In this document: positions 23,356 to 34,672 of the stretch, in pieces
How the letters are laid out: each line of letters opens with the position of its first letter
How positions within the stretch are numbered: position 1 is the stretch's first letter
Source of the DNA: Microdochium bolleyi
Lineage: Eukaryota > Ascomycota > Sordariomycetes > Xylariales > Microdochiaceae
Direction of reading: 5' to 3'
NCBI GenBank assembly: GCA_001566295.1
Contig: KQ964265.1
Location: 248,001 to 312,000 of the forward strand
Length of the DNA: 64,000 bases
Position numbers and translations under genes: made by a program
The notes under the pieces: model-generated
Told to the model about the DNA's origin: nothing
The model's database searches: none
What the model saw: the letters and a program-made list of their open reading frames with translations, nothing else

Positions 23356-26355
23356 TCAGGGGTAGTGCAGGTCAAGCGCATCGAAATCTTTGATCACAAG
23401 CCCCCCATCCTCCGCATCGCTGCTGTCCTCGGTCCTCAAGGTGGATCGGCCCTGACGACTCCGCGAGTAATGCGGAACACGTGCCTCGCCGTAGTAGCCA
23501 TGCTGCTGCCTAGACTGCTGAGATGTGAACGCGGCTCTCGGCGATAGAGCTTCCTCACTGCCCGTACCCCAGCCGGAGCTCGTTGCCGGTGACAGGGGAT
23601 CTGCGCGCGAGCTAGAATTCCTTGTCGGCCACATATTCTCATCTTGCTCCGAGCCTCTCCACGTGGGTGCCCGTGAGTTGTCTTTCCGCTGGCGGCCAGA
23701 AGCCACAGATCTGTGTTGGGGTTGCCTCCAGGATTCTGCGCCCGCATAATCTGGGCTGTGCTCTACGCTTTCTTCTGCATGGGAAGGCAGCTGGGCACCT
23801 CGGCTGTCGGACGACCTGGCACTTCGATCGCCCGGGCTGTGTAGCCCAGTCCTGCTTGGTTTGGTGCTCGCAGACCGCAGCGGCTGAGGAAACGCCATTC
23901 CTGGCACATCGAGCCTGCGAACGAGCAGCTCATCGCGGATTTCCTGGTTGTAGGCATCTGAGTATTGGTGGTCTTCGCCAGACTTCCACTTTTGCGGTGC
24001 CGTCCAGCAATATGACTTGTCGTGCGTTGCCTCCACAGCTTGTACCACGACACCTCTCCACGGTGGCATTTTGGTCCCCTTTAGCCGCGGCGACAGATGA
24101 TACGACACGCCGTCTTTGTACCGGACATCCGGGGAGTCTCCCGAGACGCTTGCAAGTGTCTGTAACACTGCGTACAGCAACACCCACCGACCTCGGCGCG
24201 CAATAGACGGGTCCACAATCCCAACCAGGTCGGACTTCTCGAATCGAGCGAAGGCATCCACGAGACTGGACTGTGCGTGATCTGAACCAAGCATGTCGAT
24301 ATTTGTCGCCTCCGTGTAGGCGAGCTGAATACGCCGCTCCAGCCCGCGGTCTTCGGCGCCTTTCTTCAAGCTCTTGTCCTTCTTCGTGCGTGACGTGGCT
24401 GTCGATGCCGCGACAGGCGAGATCGAGTCCGGCATGAGTGGAAAGGGGTGTGGTATGTGGGGATAGCGCATACGATTGTCGTATTCGACGAGCACGTCCG
24501 TCATCGAGAACTCGGGAGTGTCAGGGTCAAACGGCCTGCTGTCGTCCTTGGAAACCATCATCCACTTTCGGGTGCTCCGCGTCTCAGATTCGTCCCAGGT
24601 CACTTCGCGATCCACCAAATAATCATACAGGGCACCGAAATCTCGCTGCAGCCACTGGGCCAGGTTGCGATTGAGCCACATATCATCGCCCTCATGCGTC
24701 AGAGTCGGCTTGCTTGGCGGCGGCCACTCGCCACATGCTTGAGTGTAATGATCTATGAGGAAAAGCCGTAGGCGTTCCGCAGAAGCATACGCCGAGTTGT
24801 CAGTCGACATTGCTGGTGAGGACCAGTTGATGTCGAAGTTGAACTCTGCCAGAGTGTCCTCTGCCGACTGGACACGCAGGTGCATCTCAAGATGCGCCCT
24901 ATCTAGTAGAGCTCTAGAGATGGGCGAAATTGCCATGAAGTCGGCACTGCGATCTAAATAGGGGTACATGCCGGCGCTGTGGATGAAAGCCTCGCGCCAG
25001 CCCTCTTCCCAGTGTACATTCGGGTTCTCCGACCATGCAAGCATGGAGATGGCTCGCTCGGGGTCGTTACGCGCGTCATCTAACTCTCTGGCGGAGAGAT
25101 AATTCAGGATAGTGCCCACGTTGTCGGTACCCAGTGGCATGTACGAGTCCAGACGGGCCAGGAGATCGCTCAAAGCTTGATAGAACGTCGTGCCTACCAG
25201 AGACGCTTGGTGGAGGAGGGCGAAGACATTTCGCGTCGTTAACGCGTGTCTGTGCGCTTCCGTCTTCGTCAATCCCCTTGGTGTTGGAAAGAACATGTGG
25301 TAAGATATCTGAGCATCAGCATCTGCCAGACTCAAGTCCTCAGATGCTGGAGGTGTCAACCGTGAAGAACGGCCAGGTCCTTGGTTGCGCATCGTTGGTG
25401 GGACGCCAGATGGGGAGGGTGGGAAGTACATCGTTCCTTCGTCGTCGTCGATCAGCCCTTCACGCAGAAGGGTGAGGAGAGCACGTGACTCTGTGGCTTC
25501 AATGATGTGTGACGAGAGTCTGAAAGATGGGTTGGGGCGTGGCATCTGTCCTTTCGATCCGTAGTACACCAAAACATCACCATTTGGGTCCCACAACTCT
25601 GGGTCTTTCCTGAGCTTGTTCCATTTCTGCACCGGCCGGCCACCTCCGAGCCACCGTTGTACGGGTGGGGCATCTGCGACCGACGGTAGCGGTGGCAGTT
25701 TCGACAAAGGTGGTGGCGAGGCCAAAAGCTGCGGGCCAGGAGACCATTGTTCATCCGCAGCCCGTAGGTCGGGAACTGGTGGTATCTCGCCTGCTGGTTG
25801 GTAGTTGTGCTCGCCAATGGTCCGGTGGGTAGCCACCGACTTTATACGGAGTTCCGGCTCTTCGGCAGCCTTCTTCTTCTTGCTGCCGAACGAGAAGGCT
25901 TTTGTGATGTTCTTCCGCACTTCTTCGCTCTTCTTGTCGACTGTGCTGCGAAAACCAGATCGTTCTATACCTGACACATCTTCCGTCTTTATTGTCGGCC
26001 TGCGCGGAGGTGCAAAACCGTGGTCTGATGCATTGTCGTATGTTCTGGCATGCGTCGACGCTGTTCGCCGCTCTTCCACATTGTTGTCTTGGCTGCTGTG
26101 GCTATGGTTGCCGTAGTCGCTCGTATCGATGTGGAGAGACGAGTCTGACGCGCGAGCCGCATCAGAGAACTTGAGGAGTCTCCCGTTTGCAGGCGGGTAT
26201 GCCGCCGTTTTGTATGCGGAGATGGTTCCGAAGCTGTCGTCATCCGCATTCGACGTTGACCGGCTACCGACAGACCCAGGGCGGGCTTTTGTGGAACCTG
26301 GTCCTTTCTTAGTGTCTGTGATCTTCTTGCGCACAATCGCGCTACGACCCGACAT
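23356..26355 (-). CDS. Large conserved-looking fungal protein of unknown function (999 aa, intronless)
   Basis: One uninterrupted minus-strand frame of 999 residues starting at ATG 26355. The first 170 residues are Ser/Thr/Lys-rich and basic (IVRKKITDTKK, FGSKKKKAAEEP). A Pro-rich stretch follows (residues about 190-235), then a folded region of about 500 residues starting WNKLRKDPELWDPNGDVLVYYG. It includes a cap-like PSFRLSSHIIEATESR segment and many Trp and Tyr residues. The last 200 residues are Ser/Arg/Gln-rich and look disordered. It resembles the large fungal proteins with a 'GDVLVY..PSF+' domain (possibly the DUF8004 group), but I cannot confirm that. I see no signal peptide or transmembrane segment. 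Function unknown; a cytosolic or cortical scaffold is a guess. Confidence 0.75.
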   Translation of the reverse strand: MSGRSAIVRKKITDTKKGPGSTKARPGSVGSRSTSNADDDSFGTISAYKTAAYPPANGRLLKFSDAARASDSSLHIDTSDYGNHSHSSQDNNVEERRTASTHARTYDNASDHGFAPPRRPTIKTEDVSGIERSGFRSTVDKKSEEVRKNITKAFSFGSKKKKAAEEPELRIKSVATHRTIGEHNYQPAGEIPPVPDLRAADEQWSPGPQLLASPPPLSKLPPLPSVADAPPVQRWLGGGRPVQKWNKLRKDPELWDPNGDVLVYYGSKGQMPRPNPSFRLSSHIIEATESRALLTLLREGLIDDDEGTMYFPPSPSGVPPTMRNQGPGRSSRLTPPASEDLSLADADAQISYHMFFPTPRGLTKTEAHRHALTTRNVFALLHQASLVGTTFYQALSDLLARLDSYMPLGTDNVGTILNYLSARELDDARNDPERAISMLAWSENPNVHWEEGWREAFIHSAGMYPYLDRSADFMAISPISRALLDRAHLEMHLRVQSAEDTLAEFNFDINWSSPAMSTDNSAYASAERLRLFLIDHYTQACGEWPPPSKPTLTHEGDDMWLNRNLAQWLQRDFGALYDYLVDREVTWDESETRSTRKWMMVSKDDSRPFDPDTPEFSMTDVLVEYDNRMRYPHIPHPFPLMPDSISPVAASTATSRTKKDKSLKKGAEDRGLERRIQLAYTEATNIDMLGSDHAQSSLVDAFARFEKSDLVGIVDPSIARRGRWVLLYAVLQTLASVSGDSPDVRYKDGVSYHLSPRLKGTKMPPWRGVVVQAVEATHDKSYCWTAPQKWKSGEDHQYSDAYNQEIRDELLVRRLDVPGMAFPQPLRSASTKPSRTGLHSPGDRSARSSDSRGAQLPSHAEESVEHSPDYAGAESWRQPQHRSVASGRQRKDNSRAPTWRGSEQDENMWPTRNSSSRADPLSPATSSGWGTGSEEALSPRAAFTSQQSRQQHGYYGEARVPHYSRSRQGRSTLRTEDSSDAEDGGLVIKDFDALDLHYP

Positions 26356-28483
26356 CTCGATGAGTGGTCTGCTGAAGGTTGCTGTATACTGCGGAATGGA
26401 GTCGTCGTCGCGGTGGGATTGGCGGCTGGACGAGGGGCAGCGGGTGCCTTTGCAATATGCTGGGAGGTGATGGACTCAGCCGAGCATGGTGTCAGAGTTG
26501 GAAGTGTTGGAGAAGACAGGACGAAAAAGAGAAGCCGTGGACGGGAAAGGGAGGGCCTCCCGACGGCTCCGGCAGGTTGCAATCAGCTACTCCGTACTGC
26601 GTAGTCGGGATCGTAGGTAGCACCGGTGAGACGCGCAGAAACCGCCTGCCCCGCAAGGTTTCGCCAAGATGTTGTGACATGGCACCTCGCGAGGGTCCAG
26701 TGGCCGCGTCGTTGCGAGGGCTCAGGGGTCCGGCGGTCGCGTTGGATGCCCGTCATGGGCGAGTGCAGGATGCGGAGAAGAAAGCATGGTGCCGGACGGG
26801 GGTGGTCAAGGCATCATTTCCGGGCCGGCTTTGAGTTCACAATGCAGGTTGCAACTCACTCAGTGCTGAGGGTGGTGGTGCAATAAGACATGGAGGCAGA
26901 GGTTGTCCAGCCAGGGTCTGGAAGAGGCCCGGGCCCAGTCGGCGTCGGCTCGCTCAAAGCGGCTTATCAGTGGACAGCGGGCCAATCAGCGCGCGGCAGG
27001 CACGGCCTTGGCAGCGAGCCCTGGCAGAGCCCTGGCAGAGCCCTGGCAGAGCCCTGGCAGAGCCCTGGCAGAGCCCTGGCAGAGCCCTGGCAGAGCCCTA
27101 CGCCGCCACAGGCGTCGCTGGCACAACAGGAAGGAGCGACCGTTGCTGCAACATGATTACTCTGCCTCAAGGCAGGCCTCAGGCCGCCATCAGGGCACGG
27201 CAGCCTGCCCAGAGCATCAAACGCCGCTTTGTCCCCTTCCCAGGGTCTTCCAGGGCCATCCAAGCCCGCTGCAAAGCATAAAGTCACGACCGTTGGTGCC
27301 GGCCACGAGCAGGCCACGAGCACCTGGGCCCCCTTGCACCCGTATTCCGACCGGAAGAGTCCCCCGCCTCACCACCAGCCAGCTGGGTTTGCAAGGGCCC
27401 TCGCAGCGATCCCTGTCAACATCGCGGCCGTGGGTGCCCCAACTCTCCTGGCAGCCCTGATTGGAAGATAAGGGCTCTCTCGGCAGCCCAAGCATCAGCA
27501 AGAAACGTAAGATTGCGGCTGGCCCTCTTGCTTTTCCGCCTCTTGGCTCACCAGCTGTCTTACCAGCCAGCCATCTGTGCTGGACCTTTGCAGCACTCTA
27601 CTCGTCACGGAGGCAGAGCACTCGGTGACAGCACCTGACAGCACAGCAGGCGTGAGCCCCAAGACGGCCGGTCTGAGCCATTCGGACCTAGATAATGGGC
27701 CAGACATGGAAGCCACGTGCAGAACCCCGGTTGTTTTGGCAATCCGGGGTTTCTCCACGGAGCACAGGCTGCCCTCGTTGGAGCGCTCCTCGTCGGAACC
27801 TCCACCAAACAGGGAGACACATCCTTGACGTGCCCAGGCACCCACTCGCTGGGACCTGTCCAGTCGACCTGGAAGTGATCAGCGCTGTCAATGGGATTTC
27901 CGAACAACCCAATTATTGTCCAAGTAGCAGACGTTATTGCCGATATGGCGATGCTGGCGTCGTTTCGGTGCACGACCGACATCAAATCAATATTGAGGCA
28001 CAAAGTGGCTGCCGAGGTGATACAGGCTCTCAGCAGCAACGACTGATGCTGTCAGCGATACACGGGGCACAGCGGAGCCTCGAGGCCAGTGGATGTGCTC
28101 AACTCAATATTGTTTCGTTAGTCTAGAGTCCAACGACAATTTGTCGTCCTTATCAGTCGGCCGTTCTGCCCCTGCATGAAATCGCCCATGCCAAGCAAAG
28201 GAATGGTAAGCTGCATGCCCTCTCCAGCAGGCCAGTGCCCAATGTCCACCAACCCCGACAGACCCCTACAACTCCTCCTTGCCTTGAACATTCGATCGCT
28301 CCTCGTACCTAGGTGGGGTTCAACTCAGCCACGAACTACTGCGGCACCCATTACTACAACAACGGCCGATTCTGGCCGAACCACTGCGTGGTCCAACATC
28401 AAAGAGGAAAATCATGGCGGCCAAGGGGACTATCTAGGAACAGAGACAGCCGCCGTCCTCCCCGCATTGCGAGCATCTGAAAC
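26356..28483. other. Intergenic region with minisatellite
   Basis: This 2.1-kb region is upstream of the 999-residue gene and downstream of the alpha-galactosidase gene. Apart from the 11-bp minisatellite at 27016-27099 it has only overlapping short frames with no recognised motif. Confidence 0.45.
27016..27099. repeat. 11-bp minisatellite, about 7.6 copies
   Basis: Seven identical head-to-tail copies of GAGCCCTGGCA start at 27016 and repeat every 11 bp; an eighth copy is cut at 27099. Because 11 is not a multiple of three, the array shifts frame each unit, so it is not part of a coding region. The copies show no divergence, implying recent expansion. Confidence 0.95.
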
Positions 28484-30798
28484 TTACTGTAAGATGTCGA
28501 ACCCAACAAGGTCGGGCGCATAGGAGCTGTTGCTCCCGCCCGGGTACCCAAACACCAGCGTGTTGCCACTTCCTTCGACGAACCCATCGACCTCGATGAC
28601 CAGCTTGCCCGTGTCGAACCAGTTATTGCCGGACAGGGGGAACTGCCAGGCCTGCGCCGCCCCACCGTTGACCCGGATCGTCAGGTCGCGGATGTTGGTG
28701 CCCCACGTCCACGCCTCGGAGAAGTGGTACTCGTAGTTGATGTAGTCGACCTCGACCAGCACTTTTCCTGCCCGCGGGCTGGTCACGGAGCTCCACGTCG
28801 CAGTCGATGCGACGTCGATGTACCCGACCTTGGCGCTGCCAGGGAGGCACTGGTCGCCGCCGCACTGCGTGAGCCTCGCCGCCCCCGAGAGCGCAGCCTG
28901 GGACGCACCGTAGTGTCCGACCGATGCCGGGGCGGGTGCGGTCTTGATATTCGACAGCACAAATAGCTGCATCCCGTGCGCGGGCAGTGTCGCTGCCAGC
29001 CTGCCTCTCTCAGTCGAGCCGGACTTGTCACTCCAGACCTCATACCAGTCGGCGCTCCCCACGCCCAGCAGCGCAAGATCGACCTCCACGCTCTGCGGCT
29101 TGTCGCCCCAGTTCGGCACAGCCACGACCTTGCGACCCTCGGAGAGATCGCCGGCCCAGACGTCCCAGCTCTGCGGGCCGGCGTGGCGGATTATCAGGTC
29201 GGCAGCCAGGCCCAATGGGTCCTGGTTGATGGCGATCGCGTGCTTGTTGGACAGGATCGTGAGGGAGTCCGCGGGGATGTCGGCCTTGTCCATGATGCCG
29301 CCGATGATGAGCGGGGACTTGAGGGCCGCCCACATGCCAAAGTGCAGGCGCTCCTCGTCCGGGTTGAGAGCTCTGAGGCCGACGCTGATAACGCAGAGGA
29401 CGAGCATCAGCAAACTTTGAACTCGGACTATCTTGTTTTCGTGGAAGGCGAACGTGGGGACTGGGTTGCAGGTGAACCAAAGGGGGTGCTTACATCAACA
29501 TGTCGAGATCCGCAAAGGCGCCCGGCTTGCTGGCCCGGCTGTGCGGGACGGCCTGGTTGACGATGCGTGGGATGCTCTTCCACGCGTTGAAGATGTCGTT
29601 GCTCATCCGCCAGCTGTTGGCAATGGGGACGGACCTGTCATAAAGGGTTCGCGTTAGCACAGCGTCCTTCGGTCTTGGGAATACTCCTACAGCAGCTACA
29701 TCTATCCCGGAAGATAAGAAGACTCACCACTGAGGAACGTTCTCCCCAATCCCCCACTGGCACAGGAAGTACTGGATATCCCTGCCCACCTTGTCCAGCT
29801 CCTCGGCCATGACCTGGAAGCGCCGCGGGGACTTGGACTCGGCCGACGACGAGTCGACCATGACGGTCCGCGAGGTCGAGTAGCAGTTGTCATATCTGCA
29901 GATAAGGTCATGCAAAGGTCAGCTCAGCTCGAGGAAAGTGAAAGGCGAAACAAACATCATGGCGAGGAGGGATGATGGAGTGATGCTGCTGCTGTTGCTG
30001 CTGCTGGTGCCGCTGCTGCTATTGCCAGCCAGCATGGATGCGGGCGGGAATAGTGACGGAGCCCGAGGAGAAGACTTACTTGAGCGTGTCGCCACCCCAG
30101 TCCGCGAAAGACTGGGCGTCAATGGCTTCGTATCCTGTATCGCCGCAAGAGAGAAAAATGTCAGCCCACATGCTCTCTCGCCTCAGAAGGCACTCACGCA
30201 CACACACACACAACCAGACTAGCAACACCGACCCGCGCCCGCCACCGCCACCCTTCTCCCTCACACTGTTGGCACACACCACGCCGCACATGCTCGACAT
30301 CCAGACATGGCCGGAAAGAAGGAAAGAAGGAAAGAAAGAAAGAGAGAGAGAGCGAAACTCACCCAGGCTCGCAGGGATATCCTCACTCCCGCACTGGAGA
30401 TATCCCGCGCCCGAGTACACGCCGAACTTGAGCCCCTTGCCGTGCAGCCACGCGCCCAGCTCCGCGGGCCCACTGGGGAACAGCGTCTCGTTCCAGACCA
30501 GCCTCCCGGTCTGGGGGTCGCGCCCGCCCTGCGCCTCCGACCGGGGCCAGCCGCAGTCCACGGTCACGATGTCGTAGCCCAGGTCGGAGAGGCCCAGGTC
30601 CAGCAGGCCCTGGGCGTTGAGCCGGATGATGGACTCGGAGGGCGAGCAGGAGTAGGCGTTGTACGAGTTCCAGCCCATCGGGGGCGTCGGGGCCTTGTGG
30701 AGCTTGCCGTGGGTGGTTGGGAGGAGGGTGCTCGAGAGGAGGAGCAGCGCGAGGGCGCCGGGGGACGACGCCATGATGCTTGGTGGTGAGGACGGCAT
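28484..30798 (-). CDS. Secreted GH27 alpha-galactosidase with C-terminal CBM-like domain (5 exons)
   Basis: Minus-strand exons 30798-30363, 30134-30080, 29895-29728, 29634-29494 and 29384-28484 give 566 residues. A second ATG at 30774 is in better context and would still leave a signal peptide (hydrophobic core LALLLLSSTLL). The mature protein begins KLHKAPTPPMGWNSYNAYSC, the family start. The nucleophile is Asp166 in KYDNC and the acid/base is Asp233 in WRMSND. After the catalytic barrel and a beta domain (to about residue 425) comes a domain of about 130 residues beginning near CGGDQCLPGSAKVGYID, like a CBM35-type carbohydrate-binding module. The enzyme releases terminal alpha-galactose from galacto-oligosaccharides or galactomannans outside the cell. 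Introns 1 and 2 (228 and 184 bp) are long for this locus and contain microsatellites. Confidence 0.9.
29983..30352. repeat. Three microsatellites in alpha-galactosidase introns 1 and 2
   Basis: Intron 2 has an imperfect CTG run (29983-30024). Intron 1 has a CA run (about 30195-30213) and a GGAAA/GAAA/GA tract (30313-30352). On the transcribed strand the last becomes a C/T-only tract immediately after the 5' splice site. Confidence 0.85.
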
Positions 30799-32257
30799 GC
30801 TGTTTTTCTGTTTGCCGAATGGTAGTTGCAGAGGACGAGACCGTTCTGCCCTTCGAGGAGAATACCTAGAGAGTAGCCTTCGAATTTTCCAAACCAAGAC
30901 CAGAACTTCCTGGTCAAGTCAAGAAGAACCAGAGGACAGAATACAAGAACAACGGGGTTCGAGAGGGAACGCAGGACTTATCTAGTAACAACAAAGGCAG
31001 TTCCCGTCCGATCCTACCTCGAGCAACAAGGACGACAACAACAACAACAACAACAACGGTAACAACAGCTGGTTCTAGCCGCGCGAGTCAGAACTACAAC
31101 TCTGCCCCCTAAGCGCGAGTGCAGATCTTGCTACTCTCTGCCGCTCTACTCAAACCTCTAGTTAGCAGGCAAAGACTCCAAGCAGGGCACATGCCAGGGG
31201 GCACCGCCCGTGGAACCGCTTCCCCCGCAGACGGGGAAAAGAATAACAACGCTGTTGTTGTTACCCCAGGCCCGTCGACATCATCGCGGGCCCATTTTCA
31301 GTAAACACCGCGGGGAATACCCCAGAGAAAAAGTGTAGGGGGGGACCGTACCGAATGTAACCCTCCTCTTTCGGCAGATCTCTCATACACCTTCCTTGTC
31401 TGAGCTGCTGCTGCTTTTCTACAGTAGGGTACGTCAGTGACCTTGCGTTTGCGGGTTACAATAGCGCCCCGTGGTCGGCCGGTGTTGATCCTCGCTGGAT
31501 ACTCCGTGCTTAAGAACGCGAAAGAGCGGTAGATTGTGAGGGAGAAAAGGGTAAGTTCGTAATCTGAACCACAGACTAATTATTCCCCCGCCATTTGCCC
31601 ACGATCGGGCTCACACACGAGAAAGTTGGCAAGCAGCCAAGCTTTCTTTACCTCCCGTTCCCTTCCCCACGCCGCTTCACGCATCGCCCGCAATTGGCCC
31701 GCATAAATGCTGGTAGATTGACATGGGGCCGCCCCCTCCCGCCGTCTTTTATGCTAAAGCCGACGACGACAACGACGCCGGTGTTCGCTGTGCGGCACAG
31801 CTGGGGAAGCCCTCGGAATGACGAAACAACTGTCGTGCTGAGCGCTCGTGCCCCCCAGGGCTCCAATCGGCGATTTGTGCCCCGCTGCGATCACTTAGGT
31901 GCCTGTTTGTGTTATACATACACCATCTCGGGATCTGCACTGCATGCCTGCGGTTGCATCCCGCTCGGGACAGCATATGCCGAAGTCGTACCCCCATCAC
32001 CTCACTCTTCAGGTTTGCAGTTCCGTCTGCCGGCATGTGGAAGGATGTCTGTGGGCGGTTGACACCGCCCACGATAAAATGTGTTCTAATACCTCTACCT
32101 ATCATAATCTAGTATGACTTTTGAAATAAATATATCTCATACGTCGATTGTGCTAAAAACGCCGACCCAGAAAGCATATGCAGTTGCAATGTAGTGTGTC
32201 TTTTTCGTGAAGTCGTTGTTGGGCTTGTAAACCGAAGAGGAAATGCTGGAAGAGGGT
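30799..32257. other. Intergenic region upstream of alpha-galactosidase
   Basis: This 1.5-kb region lies between the alpha-galactosidase promoter and the 3' end of the Prm10 gene. A CAA run of seven units lies at 31036-31057, in the likely 5' UTR or promoter of the enzyme. No gene is recognised in the rest. Confidence 0.45.
31036..31057. repeat. CAA trinucleotide run, 7 units
   Basis: Perfect (CAA)7 about 240 bp upstream of the alpha-galactosidase start codon. It reads (TTG)7 in the direction of that gene. Confidence 0.9.
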
Positions 32258-34672
32258 CTACAACGACCACAGCGCGCTGCGGCGTTTGCCCATGGGATAG
32301 AGAATAAGGTTGGCTACAGACAGCCCAACGGAGAGGCCAATGGAAATCTGGATCATGCTCGCGGCAAGACTGAAGACCTGCAGTCATAGTTGTTAGTTCA
32401 GCCTGGACACGGAGCGAAAGGGGCAAGGGCGCTACATACGATCGTGTTGAGTTGCGAATCTTGTGCCTGTGTAAAGTTTTGTCAGTGTCCGCTCCCTAGT
32501 TACCTTGGGAAAAGCAGTACTTACACCCTCTGCAAGGTTTTGGTTCAAGGCAGTCGCCGTCTGAAGCCCGGCGGTGATAGCGCCGCTGGTCGCCAAACTA
32601 CCGGGAACCTGGACGAACACCGCGGGCAGCAGAACCGTGATCGCCACTCCGTGCATGAATCGACTGTATGCATTGGCCAGCACTCCGACAGTGAAGGCAC
32701 CAAGAGCATACGCGATCGGGAGACTGGCCGCAAATTTCTGGCTTGTGAAGTAGTTCACAATATAGCCCACTGTCCCCACTGCGACCATAAGGGGCATTTG
32801 CTTCAGTTTAGCATTACTGGTGAAAGTTGCGAACAAGATGAAGAAGGGAACGAAGAGGAAACCCCACTCTCGCCTCGCGGGATTGTGGCATTTTGGGTCA
32901 TTTGTCGCGTTGGTGTCAACGTAACCATAGAGTGTCGTGCCAACTGTGATGCCGTATCCGAGGAAGAGAGAGTAGATGACGGCGTACACCATTCGAATTG
33001 CGCCGGGAACGATCGCCTTAGACTGAAGCTCCAGCGCAGAGTTGAGAACTAGCACTCCAGGCAGGATCATGGCGATAGAACTCTGGGTCAGGGCCGAGAA
33101 GCAGAACAACTGGCCCCCCATGATGCTGCCAAAGCCACGTGCCGCAAACGACAGGATTGTCGCAGCCAAGACTTCGAAGACGACTGCGAAAGTGCGCGAT
33201 CGTGGCACAACCCAGACCTGCCCGATTCCGAGCAGAGTACCGAGCACAAAGATGACGGGCATGTCTATGAACCTCGCTTCAAAGAACACAGAGATGCAGG
33301 CGCTGGCGAGGCCGTAACAGATGATGCGAACCCAGTCCGGCCACCTGACCGGCGAAGCAATCAGCTCCTCGAGTCGCTCGAGCGCCTCGTCCAGGGGGAT
33401 GACATCGTGCAAGACCTCTTTGTAGATCTCGTGGGTATCCTTGAGTTTGGACAGGTTGGTGCCCTGAGCCTCGCGAACAATTTTGACCTTTGTGGTGTGC
33501 GTTAGATTGTCGTCAAATGAGATTATCATGCAGTCGGGAACATAGAGAAATTGGCTGTCGACCTCGAGCCATGCGGCTGTTGTCTTCATGTGCTCCTCCA
33601 GCCGGTGGCCCGGTGCTCCGAAGAGCATCAGCGCTCGGCACATCTTAGTGATGTAGCGCTGGCGCTGGAGAATGTCGGCGATCTGCAACTGAATTCTGAG
33701 CTCGTCGTCCCGCTGGATATCGGCTCCCGTCACAATGCGGCCGCTTGTCTTCCTCTTGTGCCCAGGCCGCTTGCGAAGTTTCTGGGGTGAGGGCAAGGCT
33801 CCTTTCTTCTCGTTGGGGTTTGCCAGCTTGTGTGATGCCCCAACAAGCATGGACAGCGTTTCCTGCGAGCGTGTGGCCTTGTCCTGCGAGTACCACTTCT
33901 TGCGGGTGGGAGTGGTTGCACCAGAAGATTCGGCAGTACCGATCCTTGTTCCGGAGCTTGCACTAAGACTCGGCTCGTACATGGGGTTGCGATACGACTG
34001 CAGGATCTGATAAAAGACGCCTCCTCGAGGATGAGACGGTTCGGAGTCTGTCTCATAGCCAGCTGCCGTGTGGTCTTGTGAAGCTCCGTATGGCTGTGTG
34101 GACTCCTGGGCCGCTGCGTGATGCGTGTGTGCCCCGAGAAGTGCCGCCGCTTCCGCCCTGTAGCGCGATTGGTCATCCTGGGAGTCGTTGGGCTTCTCGT
34201 GGTCGCTGTCTCGGGACATGGACCCCATAAGTTCACTCCCTTCTGAGTGGACCTTGCTAAAGTCCTCCGCAGAGTGTCCTGCAGCCCTGGCGGCGTATTG
34301 TGCTCTTCGGGCGGCGTCGTGCGCCGACTTGGCCTTCTCTACGGACATTGGTAGGTCCGGCTCGGGATCCAGTACCGAATTGTAGGAACTCGGGTTCCTA
34401 GAGAGTGCTGGCCGAGGAGGCTTGGGCGAAGGTGATTTTGCGGTACGCGGAGGGACCTGAGGAGGTACGGCTACGGGATTCTGTGCCGCGGAGCTGTTGA
34501 ACCGCACGCGAGGTCTCGCCGTCCTCTCGCCATTGCTCGAAACTGGCCGGCCTGTGCCTGGGGACGGGGGGCCGAGTTCCCGCTCTCTCGAGTGCTCCTT
34601 GGACGTTGAACTGCTTGCTCCGCCGATATCCTGGAGTGGGAAGTCGTCTGGGGAGCTATCTGGTGCTGACAT
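32258..34672 (-). CDS. prm10: Prm10-like ThrE-family membrane protein (3 exons)
   Basis: Minus-strand exons 34672-32525, 32466-32440 (27 bp, nine codons) and 32377-32258 give 764 residues. The first 320 or so residues are Ser/Pro-rich and cytosolic. The ThrE/DUF1212 region then begins near RQRYITKMCRALMLFGAPGHRLEEH and is followed by about ten membrane spans. The final exon (ASMIQISIGLSVGL...YPMGKRRSALWSL) matches the end of Prm10 homologues, which justifies the tiny middle exon. Prm10 is a pheromone-regulated membrane protein in yeast; ThrE proteins in bacteria export threonine and serine, but the substrate in fungi is not established. The conserved segments around ISFDDNLTHTTKVKIVREAQGTNLSKL support the assignment. 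Confidence 0.88.
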
